From Cyanodermella asteris (lineage: Eukaryota; Ascomycota; Lecanoromycetes; Ostropales; Stictidaceae), in NCBI GenBank assembly GCA_900618795.1, contig UYJD01000008.1:124001-188000 (forward strand): a stretch of DNA of 64,000 nt, written 5' to 3'. Shown piece after piece: positions 35,587 to 47,025 of this stretch (position 1 is its first letter; each line of letters starts with the position of its first letter). The translations under genes were made by a program, and so were the position numbers. The notes beneath the pieces are model-generated. The model saw only the letters and a program-made list of their open reading frames with translations, searched no databases and was not told the origin of the DNA.

Positions 35587-37175
35587 ATGTCGCTCTCCCG
35601 CGAACCATCGCCCTTAAGAGGTGGTGGATGGTCGAGTCCAGGGCTGGCCGACGGCTCCTTCAGCGGTCGCGCCTCCCCCAGCAAGGGCTACAATGATTCG
35701 AATGGGGTGACTTGGGCCACAGCCAAAGCAAAGAGCGAAGCTGTCAGCAACAGCGGATTCTCCACGCGAGGCCAAGGCTTCTTCTCTAGGCATGTTCGGC
35801 GAATCAGCGAGAGCCTGCCCAGCATGCTCAGTCCTTCCACCTACGGTAATCACAGAGGACGAAGACGCACGTATTCCGATAAGGAAAAGCTGGGCAGAGG
35901 GTCATGGGGCTCGGGGCGAGGCAACATCGTTGACAAGGTCAGGACGTATGTTGGTGGCATGGGTCGCAGGATGCGCATGAGAATTCTGCTGGTCTTGATT
36001 CTCGTGTTGAGCTTTGTTCTCTTCTGGACAACTCGTAAGTGCTTCAGTCCATATGACAGAGAGCGAGAAGCTGACATTTCTAGCTCTTCATCGTTTGTGG
36101 AGACGTGCATCATTCCTCGGCGGTGGCAGCAAGTATGTAATCGTCTTGGCTGCAAACTACGGCGGAGGTGTGATGGACTGGAAAGGTCCCCGTGAATGGG
36201 CCATCGAAAGAGACAGCGTTCGGAACAAGAAGAGATATGCCCAAAAATGGGGCTATGACCTCGAGATCGTTGACATGAGCACGAAGAAGCGCTATGCCCA
36301 CGAGTGGCGTGAGAGCTGGGAGAAAGTCGACACCATGCGGAACTGCATGCGCAAGTACCCCCATGCCGAATGGTGAGTGACAATTCTCAGTCTGCAGCGA
36401 TCCCAGCTGACCCTTTAGGTTTTGGTGGCTCGATCTGAACACCTTCATTATGGAGCCAACTCTGTCCCTGCAGCACCAGATCTTCAACAACCTCAACGCC
36501 CACACTTACCGTGACATTAATGTTTGGAACCCGCTGAATCTCTCACACCCCTTCACCGACCCCAATCTCGATGCCATTTCTCTCTCGCCTACTGGCGACA
36601 ACAAGACTTCTTCTATCGACATGCTCATCCCCCAAGACTGCTCTGGCTTCAACCTGGGTTCGTTCTTTTTGCGACGCAGTGCGTGGACCGATCGTCTGCT
36701 AGATGTCTGGTGGGACCCGGTCGCCTACGAGCAGAAGCATATGGAATGGGAGCACAAGGAGCAGGATGCCTTGGAGCATCTCTACACGAACCAGCCATGG
36801 ATCCGCAGCCACGTCGCCTTCATTGAGCAACGCCGCATCAACAGTTTCCCCGAGGGAGCCTGCGGCGAGCACGGCAAGAGCGAACGCTTCCATTATCACG
36901 AGGAAGACAGGGACTTCCTCGTCAACATGGCAGGGTGCGAATGGGGCCGTGACTGCTGGGGAGAGATGTACAACTTTAGGGAGTTGTCAAACAAGTTGAA
37001 CCGCAACATTTTCCAGAAGATCCGGGATGGCATACGCGATCTGTGGAACTGGAGAGAGATCAGAGACCGAAAGCGACGCGAGGAGGAAGACCGCAGGAGA
37101 CGGGAAGAAGAAGACCGAAGGAGGAGAGAGGAGGAAGAAGCCAAGAGAAAGCAGGAAGAAGCTGGCAAGGCATGA
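35587..37175 (+). CDS. MNN10: alpha-1,6-mannosyltransferase, GT34 family (Mnn10-like)
   Basis: Exons 35587-36034, 36084-36372 and 36419-37175 give 497 residues. The topology is that of a type II Golgi protein: a Ser-rich cytosolic tail with SLSREPSPLRGGGWSSPGL at the start, one membrane anchor (ILLVLILVLSFVLFWTT, about residues 132-149), then the lumenal GT34 domain. Domain landmarks are YVIVLAANYGGGVMDWKG, NKKRYAQKWGYDLEIVD, HAEWFWWLDLNTFIMEP (sugar-nucleotide/metal region, DLN in place of DxD), and CSGFNLGSFFLRRS. By family knowledge Mnn10 works in the M-Pol II complex extending the cell-wall mannan backbone. The C-terminus is an unusual KR/EE-rich coiled stretch of about 40 residues (RRREEEDRRRREEEEAKRKQ). 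ATG 35587 is the first ATG in the leader. Confidence 0.95.
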
Positions 37176-37864
37176 TCACCCCAAATTTTTACATTCACTG
37201 GCGGAACGGTGTTTTCTCGGCGTTCTGGACTACGACCGCACATTTACACTTGAATATGCATTTCGGCCGAGCAGCATGCATGACCGATGGCGCTTTTGGC
37301 GATACATTGTTGACAAACATTACGACTGCAAGATAGATGCGGGGAAGGGAAAGGGTTTCGTTGTGTTGAGCTGGTAAGGGATATTCAGATTTGGTGCAGA
37401 CACGATGGATGCGGCTTTTTCGAAAAGACATATGACAGCTCAGACAGCTGGCTGGCCTTTGGGGGAGTGGCTACAGTGTACCATACCACACTTTGCATGT
37501 CAGAGAGCCGCAAGGCTTCGGGCACTTTTTACATTCGCATGTTCTAGCTTGCAGACTCGCATCTGCGTTAATGCAATTGATTTGCTACCCTACCGCTTGC
37601 AATCCTCGTGACTGATTGTGGTGATGTCGGTCTTGTCTCGTGGATCGGCCGGACAGACCGCGTTACAGTGCATGTAGTAGGACCAAAGGCTTCGATATGA
37701 GCACAGCAGCTCAGGATCGGAAATCAAAGAATGGTGCTTTGAACAGTCCAGCAAAATGGTTGCCCGCACTCGAAGCTCGGCTGAGCAGTCCGTCACCCGC
37801 ATTTGACCCTCCAAAATTTATTTTCTGGCGTTTACAAAAAGAACTGAAGTGTCACTCCACAGCC
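37176..37864. other. intergenic between same-strand genes
   Basis: Contains the 3' region of the mannosyltransferase gene and the promoter of the next. No further feature is seen. Confidence 0.55.
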
Positions 37865-40266
37865 ATGGCGAAGAAGCGGACTCGAGAAACGAGTGCCTTG
37901 GCTCCCACAGAGGAGCGCCCAGCTAAGAAACCCCAGAAAGCAACAGAGCGACCTGGTGTTGCGCATAACCGCGAGTTCTGGGAATCTCACTTCGGCGAGG
38001 AGCTCTTCTCCAAACAGAACGTCACCAATCATACCACTCAATATGCAAAATCGCGCCCGTGAGTGCTGATGCTCATATCTGTCTATATACAACCACGCAG
38101 GCTAGCTGACTACTTCCTAGCTACAAGCACGGAGTCATCGACGGCCTCATCAACGATGAGCTCCTCCGGGGCGTACGCAGCGAGGTCCTCTCTGAAATTC
38201 ACTACACACAAAAAGAGACGGACATATACAAGATCCATCAATCTGGCGACCTTGCAAACCTAGACGGTCTCGACGATGCATCGCTCCGCAAGCTTCCGAA
38301 CCTGCTCAAACTCCGCAATGCGCTTTACTCGCCAGTCTTCCGAGAGTACTTGGAGACGGTCACCGGAAGTGGCAAGCTCTCAGGCGAGAAGACAGACATG
38401 GCAATCAACATATACACGCCTGGATCGCATCTACTTTGCCATGACGATGTCATCGGGAGCCGGCGCATTAGCTACATTCTGTACCTGACTGATCCGGATG
38501 ATCCGTGGAAAGCGCAGTGGGGTGGTGCGCTCAGGCTCTATCCGACGAAGGAGTTTAAGAAGAAGGGCGAGGTTTCGCATGTTCCGCAGCCAGATCCGAT
38601 AAAGATAATATACCCAGCATGGAACCAGCTCAGCTTCTTCGCAGTGCAGCCAGGGCTGAGCTTCCACGATGTGGGCGAGGTCTACGAGAACAAGAAAGAG
38701 CTGAAGAATGGGCAGCCAATGCGAGTTGCTATCAGCGGGTGGTTTCACATCCCCCAACAGAATGAAGCTGGTTTTATCGATGGTGAAGCTGAGGCATTAC
38801 AAAAGCAGAGTAGCCTGACGACTTTGCAGAGCAGCGATGAACGATTCGATTATCCGCGACCGCGACCCACAGCCTATCCCGAGTATGATCCAGACACACC
38901 CAATAAAAAGTTCCGACCCCGCGTCAACCGCAACAGTGCCCAAATCGAGGAGGACAAGCAGCGCGAAGCTGAGGTAGAGAAACGAAAAGCCATATACGCG
39001 GCCTTTCAGCGGGGCGAGGAGGATTCCGAGCACGATGTCCTGACAGAAGAGGAGGCTGGCTTCCTCTGCAAATACATCAACCCAATGTTCCTTGCTCCCG
39101 ATCAAGCCGAGGAAATGCAAGAAGCTTTCCACGACAATGGCCAGATCGTCATTGAGAAATTTCTGCATCCCAAGTTCGCTCGCGCAATTGAGCATTATAT
39201 TGGACAGCATTTCCCGCACACGATGTCTGAAAACACCAACAAGATCGAAGATGATTTTGTCTGGAAGGTTGCAAAGCCGCCACACAAGCACAAGTACCTC
39301 GTTATGGACGATGACTCGTCCTCGCCCGGCGGCGCAAATTTGAGTCTGAAGAACCAGACCCCAGTCGCTCAGAACGAGGTTAAACATTTGCTCACCAACG
39401 TGTTCAACAGTCTGCCATTTCGAAAGTGGCTGCAAATCATCACGGGGTTGATCTTTAAGTCGCATGATATGCGAATCCGCCGGTTCCGCCGAGGTCAAGA
39501 CTACCAGCTCGCAAAGCTCTACACAGAGAAGGAAGGTCGGGTCGAGATTACACTGGGCTTGACTACAGGTGGTAAGTGGGAAGCGCTGCCCGAGGAAGAC
39601 GAAGCAGAAGAAGGCGAAGCAGGTCAGACGGGTTCAGCCAAGAAGACCGGTCAGAAGGGCGAGAACGGCATTGCGAAGAACGGAGCAGTCAGTGGATCCG
39701 TCAACGGGGCGGCAAAGTCTCATGTTGCGAAATCCAGCAAAGCCAAACCGATCGTGGAGTTTGAACCTCTTTCAACGGAGTCAGCGTCCGAGGAAACCAA
39801 TAATGGAGGCTACGAGATGTTCATCCGTGGCGACGAGGATGAGGACGACGATCTTCCAGAAGACAAGAAAGCGCAAGCCAAGGGTCAGAAAGGTCATTCG
39901 CACCTGGACGTCACCGGCAAGCAGCGCAAGAAGGCCGATCCTGCAGTATACCAGGCTGCGGCCGATGATGATGACGATGGGATACTGCTGAACATGGCTG
40001 CGGGCTTCAATCGCATGAGCATCGTGCTCAGAGATCAAGGGACAATGAGGTTCGTCAAATATGTTAGTGAGAGGAGCGATGCCGATCGTTGGGACCTGAC
40101 AGGAGAGTGGGAAGTTGATTGGGAGAGGAGTGGGAAGGTGCACGGCTGGGATGAAGAAGGGGAAGACGACGCAGGTGACGACGATGAGACGGCGGAAAAC
40201 GGCGTTGACTATGAAGAAATTGTTGACGATGAGGACGAGGATGAACTTGACGACGCCGACCAATAA
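37865..40266 (+). CDS. TPA1: prolyl 3,4-dihydroxylase, Tpa1/Ofd1 family
   Basis: Exon 1 (37865-38058) and exon 2 (38121-40266) give 779 residues. The N-terminal 2OG-Fe(II) domain has iron ligands H172 and D174 (LLCHDDVIGS) and H247 (GLSFHDVGE), and a 2-oxoglutarate Arg near 266 (MRVAISGWFH). The second, non-catalytic Ofd1 C-terminal domain follows at about 300-480 and 660-740 (RRFRRGQDYQLAKLY; NRMSIVLRDQGTMRFVKYVS). By family knowledge these nuclear enzymes hydroxylate ribosomal protein uS12 and, in fission yeast, control Sre1 stability with oxygen. The protein is larger than yeast Tpa1 (about 644) because of a low-complexity Lys/Glu/Gly insert of about 130 residues inside the second domain and an acidic C-terminus. 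A basic N-terminus (KKRTRE, AKKPQK) may be an NLS. Confidence 0.95.
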
Positions 40267-41308
40267 CGTACAGTCGTTGAAGATGCTGCGATTGGGCCCG
40301 TTTCTTCAGGCCCTTGGGCTCTGATTATGACGATTGCCCATCTCGGCTGCTGCACGGACTTTACAGGGAACTGCCACATCTGAGGCGATAAAAATGATTG
40401 TACATAGCAGGAGCGATTGCTTGAGAACCATGTTGAGCGTTCTCGGATGCGTAGAAACAATATTTACGAATTCCCTTGGCTCCCTTCTCCTTGCCCGTTT
40501 CTTTTGTTGCTTCGTGTATTTGTCAAACTCTACATGGATGTTCAAAAACATTGAGGACAGCAATCATGCACCGAACGTGCCGGAAACTAATAAGCACTAA
40601 TGCAGCGCAACCCACAGGATATCCCCAAGCGACGCGCAAGCACTAAGAAAAAAAGATTCGGGGCTAAGGTTGACGTGTTCCGCTATTGAAGCCGCCTGGA
40701 ACAACCTCAGCAAACTCCGGGAGTGGATGCTGGCACATCACAATGGCAGTGCTTGCAATCAGCTTGACTACATTGGACTTCCTTTCCACGACATGATTGC
40801 GAGCAGCACGAATTGGATTGTCATGCCAATATCAAGCGATCCGAGAGCCCGCCATGCCTACATATGCTTTGTGAGACCCTCTTGAGCCTGCCAGACAAGT
40901 TCACAAAGGCAGGGAGAAATTACGAGTGTGACTGCGCATCCTAGCTTTGTTCGAACAGTGTATTTGCGAAATATTGACCGTCACATGTATAAGAGCATAT
41001 CTGCGCCACATGGGCTGCAGTCACGACTTCATCAGACTGACGGACGGAGCTTTCATCACACTTACGGACGGAATCTTCACTTTCAGTGCTTCCCGGGTGA
41101 GCAGGTATGACAGGCAATGACAGGCCGTGCTGGCAATGTTTTCCTCAGCCCAACACGCTTCAGTCGTCAGTACGTGACGCAGACAGGTTTCGATAAGCTC
41201 TTCGGCTGGCTTTGATACATAGCCATCTCTGCGCGCATTCGGAGGAAACTCTTCGCAAATGCCAGACCCTTTCATCGACCCGAAATAACGAGACGTGTGA
41301 CAGCAACC
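40267..41308. other. intergenic upstream of the tandem family
   Basis: No firm gene. An open frame at 40670-40885 (AIEAAWNNLSKLREWML, later HAYICFVRPS) has a faint likeness to the N-terminal domain of the tandem family that starts at 41309 and might be another relic copy; support is weak. Confidence 0.45.
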
Positions 41309-42386
41309 ATGTCCGAAACTGTTCGTGAGACGACAACGGATGATCGAGCGGAATATTGGAACCAAATGGATATTATAGTGAACAGTCTCTTATCCTCCAG
41401 CTATGGACGCCTCACGAATGACTACAGGTCTTCGATAGAACCATTGTATGAGCTTCTGCCGCACGCACTTGCAGGCCATGTCATGGGCATGGCTCGCCTC
41501 CCATCAGCAGGGCATGACAGTCTCATTTGGCCAGCGGGATGGGACGACGGAGACGCAGATATGTCTGGACACATCGAAATCACATACTCGATGCCTTTGA
41601 ACCACGTCTTCGTGATCAGATTGAAGCCGGTGAGTATTTCCTCTTGAGATTTCTGAATCGAGCGCGTGCTGACTTTGATCGTCGTCGAAGGGTTCTACGC
41701 ACGTTGACCTGACTCGATTGCGTCCTCACAACCGACCGCCGGAAGATCAAGCTCTAATTTCAGACCCAAATGATAACACCACAGCACATCCACAATCTGA
41801 AGCGGCACCGGATCCGCTTGTGTGCACTGACGGCTGCTGCCAACGGCACAATCGTTGCTTGCGACCTGCGTCCCCTTCGTGGCTTCTTGCGAATGAGTCT
41901 TCCCATCTGCAGGCAACGTGTCAACCATGTGCAGATTACAGTTCACCAAGGACCATACTCCACGAAGCACGCCACGAGGCACCGCCTGCCAATATTCCGG
42001 CCTCAATATACTGCCGCAACAATCGCAGCTCCACGTACAGAGCCCAACTGGAGGGCTACGTCACCTCACCCGGCCCAAACGCTTCGCGCACTGAGCAACG
42101 CGAGATCAGACGCATCAACATCTCGACTGCCAGAGCCCGCCTTGAAGGCTACAACGAATCTCCTTCTCAAAGTCCCTCGTTCGTTCCAGGCGGCATGGCT
42201 CGCGGTCAATCTGCTATGCAAGCGCCGGCGGGTGGGGAGAATGTGCAGTCATTTGGAACCAGGCCAGATTCCCTCCTTTCGCTGCTCAGGCCGCGCCGTC
42301 GTGGATCGCCGACAACGAGAGCTTACCTTGAGGGATATTGTCCTCCGCCGGAGCGCTGGCGGGACCAAGATGATGTAGCACGCTGA
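41309..42386 (+). CDS. tandem family copy A, LEGY-repeat protein of unknown function
   Basis: Exon 1 (41309-41629, 107 codons) and exon 2 (41691-42386) give 338 residues. I do not recognise the family. The N-terminal domain is helical, then GMARLPSAGHDSLIWPAGWD, and ends with YSMPLNHVFVIRLKP exactly at the splice junction, matching the equivalent sites of copies B-D. The tail is disordered and has three copies of a motif: YRAQLEGYVTSPGPN (L227), ARARLEGYNESPSQS (L258) and TRAYLEGYCPPPERW (L320). A Cys cluster lies between (CTDGCCQRHNRC; CQPC). Copy A lacks the first intron of B-D, yet its first exon, 321 nt, equals exon 1 plus exon 2 of copy D. There is no signal peptide or membrane segment. 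Confidence 0.72.
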
Positions 42387-42855
42387 TCGATGGAATGCAG
42401 TAGTCGCAGCCAGTGATATCGAGAGATTGATTTGAGTGGAAGAGGCTCGCAGCTCTTGGATCGATAGCGAGTCGTTTCCAATGTTTGACTACAATTCACA
42501 TGACTAGGTATCGCCGGACATCTAACAGGTCGTCGCATGGAAGACACAGACTACTTATCGACAAATGTCAAGGCAGCAGTTTTGGGAGGCTGGGCCATGT
42601 CATCGGTGAAGAATCCTCCCTGACTCCGGCCACTGGGTGTTGCTCAGCAATAGCGCCTGTGAAGACACATGGGACGATTTCTAAATGATATGAGTCCACG
42701 CAACATTCGCAGGCGCGCGTTCTGGTGAATCACGAGAGGTGGTGTGCGTTCCTTTCCCTAATAAATGTCCTCTCTTTCATGTTCTGTCTTTAAGTGACAA
42801 TCCAGTACAATTCATCTCCACCAACCCGAATTATCAACACAATCAAGAACCAAAA
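42387..42855. other. spacer between tandem copies A and B
   Basis: Promoter and 3' sequence only; no coding exon seen. Confidence 0.5.
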
Positions 42856-43906
42856 ATGAATGACGCCATACAGAATTGGATTGTGGCAGTCGGGTCGGCT
42901 TGGGAGATTGAAGACAGCTTGAGTAGGTGAACCTCCTTCGAAATGTCCTCTTCGTTGCCTTTCGCGGTGATTGAATGACTTGATGCAGTGAGTAGATGTA
43001 CCCCGGACAACGAAGCTGAAATAGCGAAAGCCATTCAAAAAATTCGCAATGAAATAGTGGCGCTGCAATCAAAAATCGGGGTTGGCCTTGCCGTCATGCT
43101 ACCGCATTTTTCCGGCCAGGACCTTGCAAAAATTGTCATGGATAGTCAAACCAAAAAGGACGGAGTCCAGTTTGTCTACCGCTCCATATCGCTGCCACTC
43201 GGACATGGGCTAATAATCCGCACCACCGAAGTAAGCCGAAGACCCTTTTCGGGTAAACACCATCAAAGAGGCCTTTTGCTGATTTTTGTGCTAGCCCCCA
43301 GGAAGTCATGAAAAATACAAAGGGCTACCTGACAGCGTGAGTCGAAGATCGTCAATGTCAGATCTGATTGACCTCCACTCGCAAGACAGCGGCATCTCAC
43401 TCTCGGGACTGATTGGGGACGATTGCGACAAGACGAACCCGCATATTCGGCAACAAGCACAGCAAATGTCGGCATCTCTGCTAGACACTGACATTTTGGA
43501 GAATCTCGGAGAATGGCAAAGAGCCCGTCCGTTCGATCCGCCCAGTCTACACAAGTCAGAAGGCATCAAGAAACAATGCGTGGAGGACTCGCGCTCACCA
43601 GTCTACGAAGCTCCAAAGCCCCGAGCTAACCACAGTAGGGCCACGACCAGGGCTTGCATCGAAGGATATGGTACAAATTCGCACCGACTGAGCGCTGCGA
43701 AGAATGGCAGCGACCATGTCAGGGTGAGTCCTCTTAACGTCCCCGTCAAGCCTTTGAGAACACAATACCATAACTCGTTGGGTCCGAAGGCCAGGCATTT
43801 GCTCGGAGAAGACTATGTTCCCCCACCCGTGGCCGATAGGCGCTCCTCACGAATTGAGCCCGCGATGCCTTCGAAACTACGTGTTTGGCTCGGGAAATTT
43901 CTGTGA
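42856..43906 (+). CDS. tandem family copy B, unknown function
   Basis: Exons 42856-42922 (67 nt), 42989-43230 (242 nt) and 43295-43906 give 306 residues, all phases consistent. It begins MNDAIQNWIVAVGSAWEIED, close to copy C (MNDVIENWITAVATALRIEE). Exon 2 carries a helix (EIAKAIQKIRNEIVALQSKI), LPHFSGQDL and ends SISLPLGHGLIIRTTE. Exon 3 is disordered, with RRSSMSDLIDLHSQDSGISL, SASLLDTDIL, then the LEGY-type motif TTRACIEGYGTN (shared with copy A) and KARHLLGEDYVPPP, and a basic end PSKLRVWLGKFL. It thus combines the DLIDL motif of C/D with the LEGY motif of A. No known domain; probably cytosolic or nuclear. Confidence 0.75.
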
Positions 43907-44513
43907 TTTCGCGCCTTTACGAGAGAATGACAGTCTCACCTGGCTGTTAAAACTCCATTCATCAGATTAAGGATATCCAAAAGCATAATAGATGATTTGC
44001 AAAGAATGTATGGGCAGCAGAAGCGAAGCTGCAAGCTCGGTGGTTGCGAAGGCAGAGAAAAGGTATCTTCAATTTATTACGACTGTTTGAGCCAGCCTCA
44101 TTCAAGATAGCGGGCCATATCGTCCTCACTTGGTAGCAGCATCAGAAGAATGAGATGGTAGTCATCGTCGAATATCGTGTCTGAGTCCATATTGAGACCT
44201 TCGTCCATATGTGTCAATAAAAAGTTCATAGAGCCTAGAGAACCTTTCCAAAGCCTTGCTTAAAGTGCGTGAAACGCTTTGCGAATTGTTATAATTGATA
44301 TGAATCAATAGCAGTGAAGTAGGTGCATGGGCCTGGTATAAATACGAGTCTCAGTCTTGCCAGGCTTACCTGGAGGTGAAGGGTAAGAGCTCGCCCTGCT
44401 TCCGTTGCAGTGATAAATATCCCCGCCTTCATGCTCTTTTGTTATTCCTCCCTCACAGCGTGACGAAGGAACACAGCAGCGCGTGACTGTCATTAAAATC
44501 ACAAGCTTTGAGA
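43907..44513. other. spacer between tandem copies B and C
   Basis: No coding exon seen. The stretch is AT-rich around 43950-44300. Confidence 0.5.
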
Positions 44514-45245
44514 ATGAACGACGTTATCGAGAATTGGATCACAGCAGTTGCGACAGCGCTACGTATCGAGGAGAGTATTGGTAAGTCACGCATCGAGCGA
44601 CTCCCTTTGTTACTTCAGCGCATGATTTGACCTGCCCTAGCGAACGGACGCACCAAGGATAACGAAGTTGCTGTTGACAAAGGCATTGACAAACTTCGCG
44701 AAGAGCTTGTGTTGCTGCAGTCGAAAATTGCAGCAGGTCTTGTTACTGTGTTTCCTCACTTTCCGGAAGAAGATCTCGCGAACATTGATAGCTGGGAAAG
44801 CTACGAAGAAGATGACGTCGACTTTGAGAACCGCTATGTACCCCTACCACTGGGGCATGGCTTGATCCTTCGCACGAAAGTGGTACGTTGGAAATCGATG
44901 GAAAATTTGTCATGAACGTCGCTGACACGGTGGTCTACCTAGCAGCGCAACGGCATCTCATCAAGATCGGCTCGAGTGTCTGAACACAAAGAGGGATTGG
45001 AAATTTCCAACGGGAAGAATCCGATTCGAGAGTCCAGCATCTCGGACCTGATCGATCTGCGGTCTCCGAGCAATTGCTCATCGTTCACGCTGGTTGAAGA
45101 CACCACGCCAAATCTAAGCGGAGAACGAGCCCCGCAGCAGATCTCAGCATCCTTACTCGATGAAGATATTATGGAAGACGTCAAAACTGTGGCCTTGTGC
45201 CCCACATCGGCCGACCAGTCGCAAGCCGAGTCACAATACCTCTGA
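44514..45245 (+). CDS. tandem family copy C, short tail
   Basis: Exons 44514-44580 (67 nt), 44641-44882 (242 nt) and 44946-45245 give 202 residues. Exon lengths 1 and 2 are identical to copy B, and the protein aligns along its whole length: MNDVIENWITAVATALRIEE, KGIDKLREELVLLQSKIAAG, FPHFPEEDL, YVPLPLGHGLILRTKV, then SSISDLIDLRSPS and QQISASLLDEDIMEDV. It stops soon after, without the LEGY-type motifs of A and B. The last acceptor is a tandem CTAGCAG, so splicing at 44942 or 44945 would add or drop one Gln. Function unknown. Confidence 0.74.
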
Positions 45246-46146
45246 AAGCTGCCTCGAGCTCGACTATCCCGCCTATTTAACTGGAGACGTTGTAGTGGGA
45301 ATCACGATGCCGGTCCAGGTCCTAACATCATAGGTGGGGGAGATCACGAAAGCAACCACGCAGTCACCATAAACAAATGAAACAGAAAAGCCCAAGCAAT
45401 GGCTGACAAAAGAGTCAATTCCTGTCTGTGTGTGTTTCTATCAAGCTGTCGCCCTAGAAGAAAGAGAAGAAAAGAGTAAGAAACCCGTGCGGGGTGAGTC
45501 AGCACGCTACGCTAGAGTCTGCCCAAAAAGGGCAATATGCTAATGAAGGCCTGCGATCACCACGACAACACCAGATCTGCAGCGTTCGCAGAGCTGATCC
45601 TGAGTGGCGTGAACGAGGCCCGAGAAGGGGGTCAGGAAGAAGTCACGATTACTCATTTGTCCTAATAGAACGGCATTGAAAATTGGATGCGGGAGCGTTT
45701 GCCTTCCCTGAGCCCAAAAGTGACCAGTTGCAAGACCAAGGATTGAATGAGCTTCGCCGGCCAGAGTCTATAATACAACAGCTTGGTAAATTTAATTCGT
45801 GCTTCACAAGCCCATGATTTACCATCGTGCATCCTAATTAGAGCATCGCTGGAGTATTTGGTCGGGGATGGGGAACCGCTTGGTGAAGCTCAGAGGTGCA
45901 TTTGAGCGACACCGGCGAGCTTCTTCACACAAATGAAGTAAATATGATCTCCTTTGCCTCATTCAGGTGCCCGGGCGTAGCCTGTAAGTGAAGGGACCTT
46001 CAACCAGCGAGTCCAAGCGAATGTCGTGGATTCGGCTGCGCTCCAGAACGCGATAACTGCTCGTCTCACATCACTCTACACGCCCACTGTTATTCCACAT
46101 TCTGAAGCCCGACCGTCTTTGACATTCGAGTGCTGCCATCTCCAAA
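45246..46146. other. spacer between copies C and D, with a relic copy
   Basis: Apart from the relic at about 45667-45790 no gene is seen. Confidence 0.5.
45667..45790 (+). pseudogene. relic of a fifth tandem-family copy
   Basis: The bases from 45669 read NGIENWMRERLPSL, matching the start of copies B and C (NDAIQNWIVAVGSAW), but the ATG is lost. From 45734 the frame reads DQGLNELRRPESIIQQL against DKGIDKLREELVLLQSKI of copy C. The spacing between the two parts is shorter than in intact copies, and nothing after about 45790 can be aligned with confidence. I read it as an old, truncated duplicate. Confidence 0.4.
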
Positions 46147-47025
46147 ATGTGTGACGGAACCACCAATTCGCTGCGAACGGTTGCCCAGACTTTGAAGGTG
46201 GTGGATAGTCTTTGTAAGTATCGTGAAGCTGGATGAAGCATCGATCCTTGTCCAATCTGAGTGTTTTCTGATAAGGATAAACAGTGGAAGCTCGCCATGA
46301 TAGTGGAAACAAGCAAATCATCGACACAGCAGCTGCGTATCTGAAAGAGGAGGTACTCGACATCGGAAAATACATCAAGAATGGACGAGTCGTTGTTCTG
46401 GGACGAGTCCCGCATCCGGTTGGCATTGACGACTCCTGGCCTGACGGCTGGGATAAGCACAAAGAAACACAGTATTGCTTTTTGGACCGTGTGTTGTGGC
46501 TCCCGCTCGGACACTCGTTCATTTTCCGAGTCAAAGTGGTCAGTTTCGCCTACAATTTTAGTTCTCTTATGTAATGCTGACTTGTCGCTCGCGCCGTAGG
46601 GAAAAGGATGCCAGGCCATCAAAGTCCAACCCGTCGAAGTGGCGGACGATGAGAATGAGTGGATCGATTTGGAGGCCTCCCAAGACTCTCCGGCTGCTTG
46701 GCCAGGGTTGTTCGGGGACCTCGTCAACTTGGATACTCCACCCCACTCACCGAGTTCCAATGCCCTCAAAGACAACGACCTGATAGTTATGGAGAGCTCG
46801 AAGCCCCTGTTGACGCCGAAGACATCAAATGAAGACGTCATTGATCTGAACACTCCGAAGCGATCATCGCCAACGCTGGTACACGAGACTTTCATCGACC
46901 GGAGGGGCCCAAATCGGAGCTCAGTCCATCATGGAATGTACGAGGAGACTCTGATTGAGCAGAGCAGCCAAGTCCGCGCTTCACACGAAAAGGCTATGCA
47001 CAAGGCGACGCTGATCGAACTGTAA
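46147..47025 (+). CDS. tandem family copy D, TLIDLNSPKR-repeat protein (frame resumes after stop)
   Basis: Exons 46147-46213 (67 nt), 46285-46538 (254 nt) and 46600-47025 give 248 residues. The first exon has the same length and end phase as B and C. The N-terminal domain contains GRVPHPVGIDDSWPDGWD, shared with copy A, and ends WLPLGHSFIFRVKV at the splice site. The tail has repeated motifs: DLVNLDTPPHSPS, DVIDLNTPKRSSP, EETLIEQSS and ATLIEL followed by TAA (47023-47025). The same frame then continues for 106 codons to 47343 with SPKRILARTPTKKETLIDLN and more of the same kind. The TAA therefore sits inside a repeat where Asn is expected, so the annotated end is probably a recent truncation or a read-through site. 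Confidence 0.72.
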
